A DNA stretch of 22,427 bases from a virus. The translations under genes and the position numbers were made by a program. The stretch covers positions 1 to 22,427 of IMG/VR virus record IMGVR_UViG_3300009702_000349. One strand, given 5' to 3'. Under the pieces are notes generated by a model. The model was not told the DNA's origin and did not search any database. It was given only the letters and a program-made list of their open reading frames with translations. Position 1 is the stretch's first letter. Every line of letters begins with the position of its first letter. Of the stretch, positions 15,696-21,319 are shown one piece after another.

Positions 15696-16179
15696 AAAGT
15701 TAGAAGTTATGATAGGATTAGTGGATTCAATAGCACAACTATCACAATGTAGACGCGCTTCAATAGGTTGTGTTATATTCCCTAATGACTGCACAAACAT
15801 TTTTTCTATCGGATATAATGGGCCACCTAGAGGGATATCTAATAATGCTTGCACTGGTATTACAGGTAAATGCGGATGCGCTCACGCAGAAGCGAACGCT
15901 TTAGCAAAGTTAGATGTTCAACATCCAGCACTAATAATAGCGCTAACTTGTACACCGTGTGAATACTGTGCAAATCTTATACTAAACACTAATAATGTGA
16001 TAGGCATAATTTATCGTTATGAATATAGAGATTTGACTGGATTGATAAAACTGGAATCTTGTGGAATCACTTGTTTTCGATCTAATGAAATAGAAGATTA
16101 TGCTTCATTAGAAGGTGAAGATTCAAAAGAGCACTATTGTCTGATAAGAAAATTACAAATCATAAAAAATAGAGCATAA
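15679..16179 (+). CDS. Deoxycytidylate (dCMP) deaminase-like protein
   Basis: The zinc deaminase signature is complete: H69-A-E71 in CAHAEANAL, and C94 and C97 in CTPCEYC, with E71 as the proton shuttle. NGPPRGISNNACTG upstream is typical of dCMP deaminases. The enzyme would convert dCMP to dUMP, the substrate of ThyX. I chose ATG 15679, which overlaps the kinase gene by 17 bp; ATG 15655 is also in frame but adds eight residues that the family does not need. At 166 residues the length is normal. The C-terminal 40 residues are less typical. Confidence 0.85.
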   Translation: MKRYAKKLEVMIGLVDSIAQLSQCRRASIGCVIFPNDCTNIFSIGYNGPPRGISNNACTGITGKCGCAHAEANALAKLDVQHPALIIALTCTPCEYCANLILNTNNVIGIIYRYEYRDLTGLIKLESCGITCFRSNEIEDYASLEGEDSKEHYCLIRKLQIIKNRA

Positions 16180-16183
16180 ACAA

Positions 16184-18124
16184 ATGGATAATATCATCAT
16201 ATCTAATGTGAATCAATTACCTGATATTTGTTCAGCAAACGATATCATAGTCGATTTTGAAACTACGAGTTTTGATAGTACTAGGGGTGGATTACACCCT
16301 TATAAAGGTGATAGAATCTGTGGTATTGCAGCGACAACACTAACTACTAATAAAGCATGGTATATCCCGATACGACATAAAGATATCTATTGTGATGATG
16401 AAGATATACAAAACATACCTATCGAAAATGCTATAAATTGGTTGAATGATTTACTGTCGAGTAAAGGTAAATGGATCAATCATAATGTAAAGTTTGATGC
16501 TCATTTTGCACACGTCGAAGGTATAACATCTATAAATCGAAATTTGATATGCACACTCACAGGCGCTAAATTAGTTTACAGCGACATGATGTATCAAGGT
16601 GGATATAGCCTTAGCAATCTATCGAAATTATGGTTGAAAAAAGATATTAGTTCTTACGATAAAGAAATAAAGCAGTATCTAAGGAATCTACACATTGGCA
16701 GAAAAGCCGCTAAAGATTATGCTTTAGTTCCAATAGATTTATTGGGCAGATATGCTTGTTATGATGTGAGAACAGCAAAAGATTTATATCTTTATATCGA
16801 AAATATACTGAATGATGATGAAAGAAAGATAGTTTGGGAAACTGAGAAAAAACTAACTAATGTACTATTTGATATTGAAAAAGAAGGTCTGAAAGTTGAT
16901 CTAGATGAATTGGAATGTAAAGAGTATGTAATATCAATAAAACTTAGACGATATGAAGAAGAACTAGAAAATATATTTGGTTTCAGTGTCAACCCAAAAT
17001 CTAATAAAGATTGCTATGAAGTTCTTATAAATCAATTTGATTTACCAGTTTTAGAACTTGTTGAAAAAACTAAGAATCCATCATTTGATAAGAATGCACT
17101 TAGTAAGTATTTAGAACTACCAGATGTAATAAATGACTCTAAGAAAGAAAAAGTTGTGAATATAATGCTAAAGCATCGAAAACTATCTACACTACTCTCT
17201 ATCTATATTCAACCTTATCAAATACATGCATCTAATAAAGATCAGATATTACATTCATCTTATAATCAATGTGTCCGAACGGGCAGACTTTCAAGCCGTC
17301 AACCGAATAGTCAACAGTTGAATAAGAAAGCAAAAGAACTTATACATTGTAATGAAGGCGAATCTTTTTTATCCGCCGACTATTCGCAAATCGAATTTCG
17401 CATTATGGTTCATGTTATAAAAGACATAGAAGCGATAAAAGCGTATCGTAATAATCCCGATACTGACTTTCATCAGTGGGTTGCCGATATGTGTAAAATA
17501 GACAGAAGTCCCGCAAAGAATGTAAACTTTGCAATTGGGTTCGGAGCCGGCAGGGCAAAGGTTCTTAGTATGTTATCTACTAATAAGTCTATAACTGCTG
17601 AAATGGGTGAAAAAATAGATAAAATGATTGAAAGAGATATTATCAATCCTAATGAAAGAATGAAAGTATTTGAAGATATGTGTAAAAAGCGTGCATCGTT
17701 TATATACAATCTTTATCATAACACCCTACCGGGTATTCGCACTTGCTCTAGACTTGCTTCTACTAAAACTGCTAATAGAGGTTATATTAGAACTTTGTAT
17801 AAAAGGCGTAGGCATATAAATAAAAATCATGCTCATATCGCATTCAACGCTTTGATACAAGGAACTGCAGCGGATATCCTGAAAGAGATACTAATAAAAG
17901 TTTCCCCTAGATATAATAAACGCATTAGAGAATGGGGAATACGAATCGCTGCTATTGTGCATGATGATATTCTATTCATCGGTCCGACTGAAATAATGCA
18001 CAATAAAGATGTTCAGGATTACATTCGAGATTTATTAGAATCACCAAGTTATGATTTTTTGATACCTATAAAAACTTCTATGAATATCTCAGATACAACA
18101 TGGGGTAATATGGAAAAAACATAA
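16184..18124 (+). CDS. Family A DNA polymerase with 3'-5' exonuclease domain
   Basis: The protein has 646 residues. The exonuclease domain has DFETT (D24, E26), NHNVKFDAHFA (Exo II) and YACYDVRTA (Exo III), so proofreading should be active. Polymerase motif A is DYSQIEFR starting at D399; motif B is R441-x3-K445-x3-F449-x3-F453; motif C is H593-D594-D595. E. coli Pol I has tyrosine at the position of F453 and HDE in motif C; F in place of Y is an uncommon substitution in motif B. No 5'-nuclease domain is present, as usual for phage enzymes. It should be the main replicative polymerase with the upstream primase-helicase. The start lies 4 bp after the deaminase gene with a weak ribosome binding site. 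Confidence 0.92.
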   Translation: MDNIIISNVNQLPDICSANDIIVDFETTSFDSTRGGLHPYKGDRICGIAATTLTTNKAWYIPIRHKDIYCDDEDIQNIPIENAINWLNDLLSSKGKWINHNVKFDAHFAHVEGITSINRNLICTLTGAKLVYSDMMYQGGYSLSNLSKLWLKKDISSYDKEIKQYLRNLHIGRKAAKDYALVPIDLLGRYACYDVRTAKDLYLYIENILNDDERKIVWETEKKLTNVLFDIEKEGLKVDLDELECKEYVISIKLRRYEEELENIFGFSVNPKSNKDCYEVLINQFDLPVLELVEKTKNPSFDKNALSKYLELPDVINDSKKEKVVNIMLKHRKLSTLLSIYIQPYQIHASNKDQILHSSYNQCVRTGRLSSRQPNSQQLNKKAKELIHCNEGESFLSADYSQIEFRIMVHVIKDIEAIKAYRNNPDTDFHQWVADMCKIDRSPAKNVNFAIGFGAGRAKVLSMLSTNKSITAEMGEKIDKMIERDIINPNERMKVFEDMCKKRASFIYNLYHNTLPGIRTCSRLASTKTANRGYIRTLYKRRRHINKNHAHIAFNALIQGTAADILKEILIKVSPRYNKRIREWGIRIAAIVHDDILFIGPTEIMHNKDVQDYIRDLLESPSYDFLIPIKTSMNISDTTWGNMEKT

Positions 18125-18128
18125 ATAT

Positions 18129-18165
18129 AAAAAAACCCCAATGAGCAAATCAATACTCATTGGGG
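18129..18165 (-). terminator. Intrinsic terminator for minus-strand transcription
   Basis: A perfect 10-bp stem (CCCCAATGAG at 18136-18145 with CTCATTGGGG at 18156-18165) is bordered on its left by seven A residues (18129-18135). Read on the minus strand this is a GC-headed stem followed by seven T residues, a classical intrinsic terminator. On the + strand no T run follows, so the orientation is leftward. It lies 4 bp after the polymerase stop. Confidence 0.85.
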
Positions 18166-18184
18166 CGGCTCATGTAATTTATAT

Positions 18185-18234
18185 CGACTGTTCCATTCTA
18201 ACTTGAATTCTAATAGTTTAGAATGGAACAGTCG
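18185..18234. repeat. 17-bp perfect inverted repeat
   Basis: CGACTGTTCCATTCTAA at 18185-18201 is perfectly complementary to 18218-18234, with a 16-base spacer. The loop on the minus strand contains TTAGAA, which could also pair with the TTCTAA at the top of the stem, giving an alternative fold. It lies inside the predicted minus-strand RNA. Confidence 0.8.
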
Positions 18235-18322
18235 GCTTTGTAAAGTGATTATATCTTAGATATCAGATAAGACATGAACCATAAAAACTTATTTGATTCT
18301 AAAATCTTTACTCGGCATGTAT

Positions 18323-18351
18323 AGTATAGCGTGCATGACTTCGATTGTCAA
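18323..18351 (-). promoter_or_regulatory. Minus-strand sigma70-type promoter
   Basis: On the minus strand TTGACA (18351-18346) and TATACT (18328-18323) are 17 bp apart. The preceding bases GGCGC are shared with the opposite promoter at 18457, so the two -35 regions form a 10-bp inverted repeat (18347-18356 and 18452-18461). The only sensible target is the small RNA unit ending at 18129. Confidence 0.75.
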
Positions 18352-18456
18352 GCGCCTATGGGAAATTTTCCGGGATTTTTCTGAAAATTGTCGTAAGTCT
18401 AGTGTTTACAGGCATTTACACGAATTATTTTTTTCGGGTTTTTCTCGGATTGGCGC
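18352..18456. other. AT-rich spacer between two divergent promoters
   Basis: No gene is present. The stretch holds several T-rich runs (for example ATTATTTTTTTC near 18425), a GGAAATTTTCC near-palindrome at about 18361 and a repeated TTTACA within GTGTTTACAGGCATTTACAC. It separates the two oppositely oriented promoters and could hold regulator sites or a replication origin, but nothing identifies it firmly. Confidence 0.4.
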
Positions 18457-18484
18457 TTGACTTCGGTATTGGATGTGCTATAAT
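18457..18484 (+). promoter_or_regulatory. Sigma70-type promoter for the small-gene operon
   Basis: TTGACT (18457-18462) and TATAAT (18479-18484) are separated by 16 bp, with GGCGC before the -35 box. The predicted start is near 18491. It would drive the genes from 18563 onward and is divergent from the small-RNA promoter. Confidence 0.8.
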
Positions 18485-18490
18485 GTAGGT

Positions 18491-18509
18491 GTCGAGCATA
18501 GGGCTCGGC
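18491..18509 (+). promoter_or_regulatory. Hairpin at the predicted 5' end of the transcript
   Basis: GTCGAGC (18491-18497) pairs with GCTCGGC (18503-18509), including one G-U pair, around ATAGG. The stem begins at the predicted first base of the RNA. The rest of the 5' leader to 18562 has no other clear element apart from a nine-codon open frame at 18521-18550. Confidence 0.6.
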
Positions 18510-18562
18510 CAAACCAAGAGATGGATATGATGACGACAACACCTGATTAGTTGGAATAAATT

Positions 18563-18865
18563 ATGAAAAATCTCATAGAACTACTCGAAAAAATGAATGT
18601 GGCTACACTACAGCATTCAGATACATTCAACTTTGATGCACATATCCTAGAAATAACTAATCTAATGCTAACTACTTCAATCTCTGAATCTCCATTATCT
18701 CCATTATCTGATATTCTACATCTCTATGATTTGGTTGGTGAATTCTACGATAATATTGAGATACTAACTATTCTGGGCAAGGCTCAAGATACAATAAAAA
18801 TTTGTCTCACAAAACTGAACAATAATCCATCATTATTTGACCAACCCATATCCTTCAAGAATTGA
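18563..18865 (+). CDS. Hypothetical protein (100 aa)
   Basis: First gene after the promoter at 18457. TTGGAATAAATT precedes the ATG, giving a weak GGA ribosome binding site. The product is helical and rich in leucine (MKNLIELLEKMNVATLQH, then DILHLYDLVGEFYDNIEILT), with no membrane segment or known motif. SPLSPLSD in the middle is encoded by a short duplication (tctccattatctccattatct). Function unknown. Confidence 0.5.
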   Translation: MKNLIELLEKMNVATLQHSDTFNFDAHILEITNLMLTTSISESPLSPLSDILHLYDLVGEFYDNIEILTILGKAQDTIKICLTKLNNNPSLFDQPISFKN

Positions 18866-18917
18866 TCTTGTCCTGTACTATTTCTTTCCGCAATAACGCG
18901 GGTTTGGAGTATGAATT

Positions 18918-19355
18918 ATGGATAAAACTGGAATTGTTGTACGTCTATGTTGTATTGCAGTAGACAAAGTAGATAAATCTACTAATCGACTTCGATATTT
19001 TCAACGAAAAGATTCTACATATATTTGTGCTATTGTCAGCAACAATCATCGAATAAACATATTCGATGTTGATTTGTCTGATGAATCTATTTCTAATCGA
19101 CTTGTCACTTGTGATCCAATTTGTGGTGCGAGAGAATACCGAAAGCGTATCATATTGGACGATGGTTTGAATGGCCTAGATGGTCTGGACGATGGTCTGT
19201 GGCTGTATGATGAGGACAAGCCGGACAAGCCGGACAAGCCGGACAAGCCGGACGATGAGGACGATGAGGACGATGAGGACGATGAGGACGATGAGGACGA
19301 TGAGGATCAGTCAAAAAAATCCTCGAAAAACTTTGTGAATAGGCTTGACTTTTGA
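18918..19355 (+). CDS. Hypothetical protein (145 aa) with repeat-built acidic tail
   Basis: GGAG lies 8 bases before the ATG. The first 90 residues are an unrecognised globular part (GIVVRLCCIAVDKVDKSTNR and so on). Residues from about 75 on become repetitive: GLNGLDGLDDGL, four DKP units, then six DDE units, followed by a short basic end (SKKSSKNFVNRLDF). The tail is almost entirely 9-bp tandem repeats. Long acidic tails occur in nucleic-acid mimics and in proteins that bind basic partners; no such role is shown here. The promoter of the next gene begins inside the final codons of this gene. Confidence 0.6.
   Translation: MDKTGIVVRLCCIAVDKVDKSTNRLRYFQRKDSTYICAIVSNNHRINIFDVDLSDESISNRLVTCDPICGAREYRKRIILDDGLNGLDGLDDGLWLYDEDKPDKPDKPDKPDDEDDEDDEDDEDDEDDEDQSKKSSKNFVNRLDF
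19215..19304 (+). repeat. Ten 9-bp tandem repeats in two blocks
   Basis: Four exact copies of GACAAGCCG (19215-19250) are followed by six exact copies of GACGATGAG (19251-19304), encoding DKP and DDE units in frame. The absence of silent differences between copies indicates recent expansion by slippage or unequal recombination. Confidence 0.95.
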
Positions 19356-19372
19356 GACGTTGAGCCTACAAT
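19345..19372 (+). promoter_or_regulatory. Sigma70-type promoter for the GC-rich small genes
   Basis: TTGACT (19345-19350) and TACAAT (19367-19372) are 16 bp apart, in the GGCTTGAC context shared with the other promoters. The predicted start is at or near 19379. The -35 box overlaps the last codons of the preceding gene. Confidence 0.75.
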
Positions 19373-19378
19373 GTACAT

Positions 19379-19401
19379 GTTGATCGGATGTTCCGATCGA
19401 C
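19379..19401 (+). promoter_or_regulatory. 10-bp hairpin at the predicted 5' end of the transcript
   Basis: Bases 19379-19388 pair with 19392-19401 with one G-U pair, around a TGT loop. The stem starts exactly at the predicted first base. The ribosome binding site AAAGGAAAG lies downstream and stays free. Confidence 0.7.
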
Positions 19402-19437
19402 GAAAGCAGAAACGGCTAAAATAAAGGAAAGCCGAAA

Positions 19438-19866
19438 ATGACAACCGCAACAGCAGATATCGAAAAAGTGGAAACCGTCCAGAATTCGGACGGTGGAAAA
19501 AAGAAGCGCGGTCGTACCCGTCGCCCCGATCACCCGTTGATCGGTTCGGAAGATGTTTCGCTTTATCCGTTCGCTTCAACACCTGACGACTACGATCCGA
19601 AAAAGCACGCACCATTGGCGAAAAATGACTTTGCCACTGAAGCCGCTTTTTTCGACTACAAAGCGGATCGTGCCGAACAGGCAGCGCTAAAATGGCGCAC
19701 GGAAGCAACCGAAGCCCGGAAGTTTGGGAGCCAGCGCGAGCGCGCATCACTCCGCAAACTTCGCGCCATGCGCGAGAAAGCGCACGAAATCGAGCGCAAA
19801 CTCGCAGCGCAAGGCGTGGACATTGAATCGCTCTTGTCCGATTTGGATGAGGACGACGATTCCTAA
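19438..19866 (+). CDS. Small charged GC-rich protein, probably coiled coil (142 aa)
   Basis: Strong start: AAAGGAAAG upstream of ATG. Residues 1-35 are disordered and basic (KKKRGRTRRPDHP), the middle has a YPFASTPDDYDPKKHAP segment, and residues 65-125 form a long charged helix (RAEQAALKWRTEATEARKFG and onward). The end is acidic (SDLDEDDDS). No family recognised. Base composition is far more GC-rich than in neighbours; line 19741-19800, for instance, has 36 G or C in 60, against 16 of 60 in 14581-14640. That could reflect recent acquisition or codon adaptation for strong expression. It has its own promoter, 5' hairpin and terminator, so it is a self-contained, probably highly expressed unit. 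Confidence 0.7.
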   Translation: MTTATADIEKVETVQNSDGGKKKRGRTRRPDHPLIGSEDVSLYPFASTPDDYDPKKHAPLAKNDFATEAAFFDYKADRAEQAALKWRTEATEARKFGSQRERASLRKLRAMREKAHEIERKLAAQGVDIESLLSDLDEDDDS

Positions 19867-19884
19867 ATCCTGATTCTTTATCAT

Positions 19885-19918
19885 CGACCGTAGGATTAGC
19901 GTTCTACGGTCGCTTTTT
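19885..19918 (+). terminator. Intrinsic terminator
   Basis: CGACCGTAG (19885-19893) pairs with CTACGGTCG (19904-19912) over 9 bp with a 10-base loop, followed by CTTTTT. It ends the unit that starts at 19379. Confidence 0.85.
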
Positions 19919-19925
19919 CCAAAGT

Positions 19926-20276
19926 ATGAAAAAATCAGAACTGAACCAAGAAACCGGAGTAAATAGCAGAATGAACAAGACTGAAAAGAACGAACGTCTA
20001 CACGACCTAGAAGTGATGCGATGGATCGTAAAGGATTTACGGCACTGGACCGATCCGCATACGCTTGAATCCGCAGTAAATCGCGTAAACAAGCGGATCG
20101 CAGAACTCGAAACAGAACGCATCGACCTTCAATCAAAACACGAAAGCGCTATAAAATCGGTCGAAAATGCCGAAAAGCGTTTGAAAAGAATGGAAAAAAA
20201 GTACATTGAGGATGTTATGATGAATGATATCATCAAATTGAAGAACATCCGATCGAAGTTGAAAAAGAATAAATAA
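19926..20276 (+). CDS. Small coiled-coil protein (116 aa)
   Basis: Begins 8 bases after the terminator T run, so it must be read through or have another promoter that I do not see. ATG 19971 (MNKTEKNERL) is an alternative start with GGAG further upstream. The product is almost wholly helical and charged, with heptad-like patterns (VNKRIAELETERIDLQSKHE, then SVENAEKRLKRMEKKY). No catalytic motif. Base composition in the first half resembles the preceding gene, suggesting a common origin. A structured RNA follows. Confidence 0.6.
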   Translation: MKKSELNQETGVNSRMNKTEKNERLHDLEVMRWIVKDLRHWTDPHTLESAVNRVNKRIAELETERIDLQSKHESAIKSVENAEKRLKRMEKKYIEDVMMNDIIKLKNIRSKLKKNK

Positions 20277-20300
20277 TAAGTAACAAACTAGTGGTATCCT

Positions 20301-20397
20301 GAGCCCTTGATTATAGATAAAGCGTAGCGATGAAACTCCCATACGCTAAGGACTAATGCAATAATTAGTCTACGCTCTATAATCAAGGGTTTTTTTT
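20301..20397 (+). ncRNA. Structured RNA ending in a strong terminator
   Basis: An outer stem of 13 perfect pairs (20304-20316 with 20377-20389), extended by G-U and A-U pairs into the U run, encloses two more helices. AGCGTAG (20321-20327) can pair with CTACGCT (20370-20376), or its first six bases with an identical TACGCT at 20342-20347. GACTAAT (20351-20357) pairs with ATTAGTC (20364-20370). Eight T residues follow the outer stem (20390-20397), so the whole also works as a terminator. The two copies of TACGCT make the inner pairings mutually exclusive. It does not fit a tRNA. It may be a 3' UTR element of the preceding gene or a separate small RNA. Confidence 0.65.
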
Positions 20398-20404
20398 ATT
20401 TGAG

Positions 20405-20413
20405 TGATATAAT
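20405..20413 (+). promoter_or_regulatory. Possible extended -10 promoter of the ligase operon
   Basis: TGA-TATAAT (20405-20413) matches an extended -10 element, directly after the terminator at 20397. No -35 box is clear; TTTTTTT lies at the expected distance. It would start transcription near 20420, within the 8-bp repeats. Confidence 0.4.
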
Positions 20414-20417
20414 ATAA

Positions 20418-20449
20418 ACATAGAAACATAGAAACATAGAAACATAGAA
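20418..20449. repeat. Four 8-bp tandem repeats in the ligase leader
   Basis: Four exact copies of ACATAGAA lie between the candidate promoter and the ribosome binding site (AAGGATAAGGAT). The 8-bp period is not a multiple of three, as expected outside coding sequence. Confidence 0.9.
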
Positions 20450-20476
20450 GCATAAGGATAAGGATAAAATAATATT

Positions 20477-21319
20477 ATGACATGGGCGCCTGAATGTTTG
20501 AAAGTGAAAAAATGGGATGAGTTCACGGAATATGGATATATACAACCTAAACTAGACGGAATCCGCCTAAGGGTATTCTTAGATTATGATAGGCGAGTCT
20601 ACGCATTCGGTAGAGATTCACGCGAGCACTTGGAATACTTTGGGCGGTATCCATTCCTAAAAATCCTACTGATGGATACATACACTTCTATGCCCAAAAT
20701 GTCTTATGTTGATGGAGAGTTATATTCACCCGGAAATTTGGCGAGTAGTGTTACAACTTTCTTAGCCAATAATGAACAATCGAAATTACGATATAAAGTT
20801 TTCAGTGTTCCATATTGGGATTCTAAAGACTTAGCGCATGAAAACCCGCTTGAAATATATGAAGATTTTAGAGATAAGTTTCCTTTTGTTGAAACTAGAC
20901 AGAGTTATCCTAATGATTTCAAAATAGAAGTGTTGAATGAGCGCATCGCTAGGATTAGAATAGAGGGTTATGTATTCAAGAATCTAAATTATTTGCAATG
21001 GGCAAAGTATAAACCTATAAAAACTGTCGATTGTGTTATAACAGGAATCGTGCAAGGTAAAGGTAAATATACTGGATTAGTTGGAGCAATAAAAGTTAGC
21101 GTATATAATAGTAATAACGAACTTCAAGAAATAGCGTCTACATCAGGAATGACAGATAGCGTTAGATTAGATATAACTGAGGACGAAAATCTTATCGGTA
21201 AAATCTGCGAAGTGGGATATCAATATGTAGGATCAGGTGGACGGCTTAGACACCCACGTTTTCTTAGGTTGCGTGATGATAAACCTATAAATCAATGCAC
21301 AAAAGATCAATTAGGATGA
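20477..21319 (+). CDS. ATP-dependent DNA ligase
   Basis: The protein has 280 residues, the size of a minimal phage ligase. Nucleotidyltransferase motif I is K25-L-D-G (QPKLDGIRLRV), the lysine taking the AMP. Motif III is VDGELYSPG, motif IV IEGYVFKN, and motif V lies in YLQWAKYKPIKTVDCVITG. The rest resembles a C-terminal OB domain (GKGKYTGLVGAIKVSVYN). It should seal nicks during replication or repair. The start is preceded by AAGGATAAGGATAAAAT. The stop overlaps the start of the reductase gene, suggesting coupled expression. Confidence 0.9.
   Translation: MTWAPECLKVKKWDEFTEYGYIQPKLDGIRLRVFLDYDRRVYAFGRDSREHLEYFGRYPFLKILLMDTYTSMPKMSYVDGELYSPGNLASSVTTFLANNEQSKLRYKVFSVPYWDSKDLAHENPLEIYEDFRDKFPFVETRQSYPNDFKIEVLNERIARIRIEGYVFKNLNYLQWAKYKPIKTVDCVITGIVQGKGKYTGLVGAIKVSVYNSNNELQEIASTSGMTDSVRLDITEDENLIGKICEVGYQYVGSGGRLRHPRFLRLRDDKPINQCTKDQLG

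Larger units (their letters stand above)
18129..18316 (-). ncRNA. Candidate minus-strand small RNA (about 190 nt)
   Basis: A consensus-like minus-strand promoter (18351-18323) predicts a start near 18316, and the terminator at 18129 ends the unit. The only open frames within are eight or nine codons long, so the product is probably RNA. Its 3' half contains a 17-bp perfect stem with a 16-nt loop (18234-18218 with 18201-18185) followed by the terminator stem. The 5' half is AT-rich with a possible weak stem around 18250-18268. Transcription is opposite to all genes in the window. Nothing resembles a known RNA family that I can name. It could be a regulatory RNA, or a transcript acting in replication initiation. 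Confidence 0.6.

Noticed and set aside
18521-18550. Nine-codon open frame in the leader of the gene at 18563
   Set aside because: It is too short to support as coding and has no proper ribosome binding site spacing, though a leader peptide cannot be excluded.
19215-19304. CRISPR array
   Set aside because: The units are contiguous 9-bp coding repeats without spacers.
20301-20397. tRNA or hammerhead ribozyme
   Set aside because: No T-loop or anticodon-arm pattern and no CTGATGA core; GATGAAAC at about 20329 alone is not enough.
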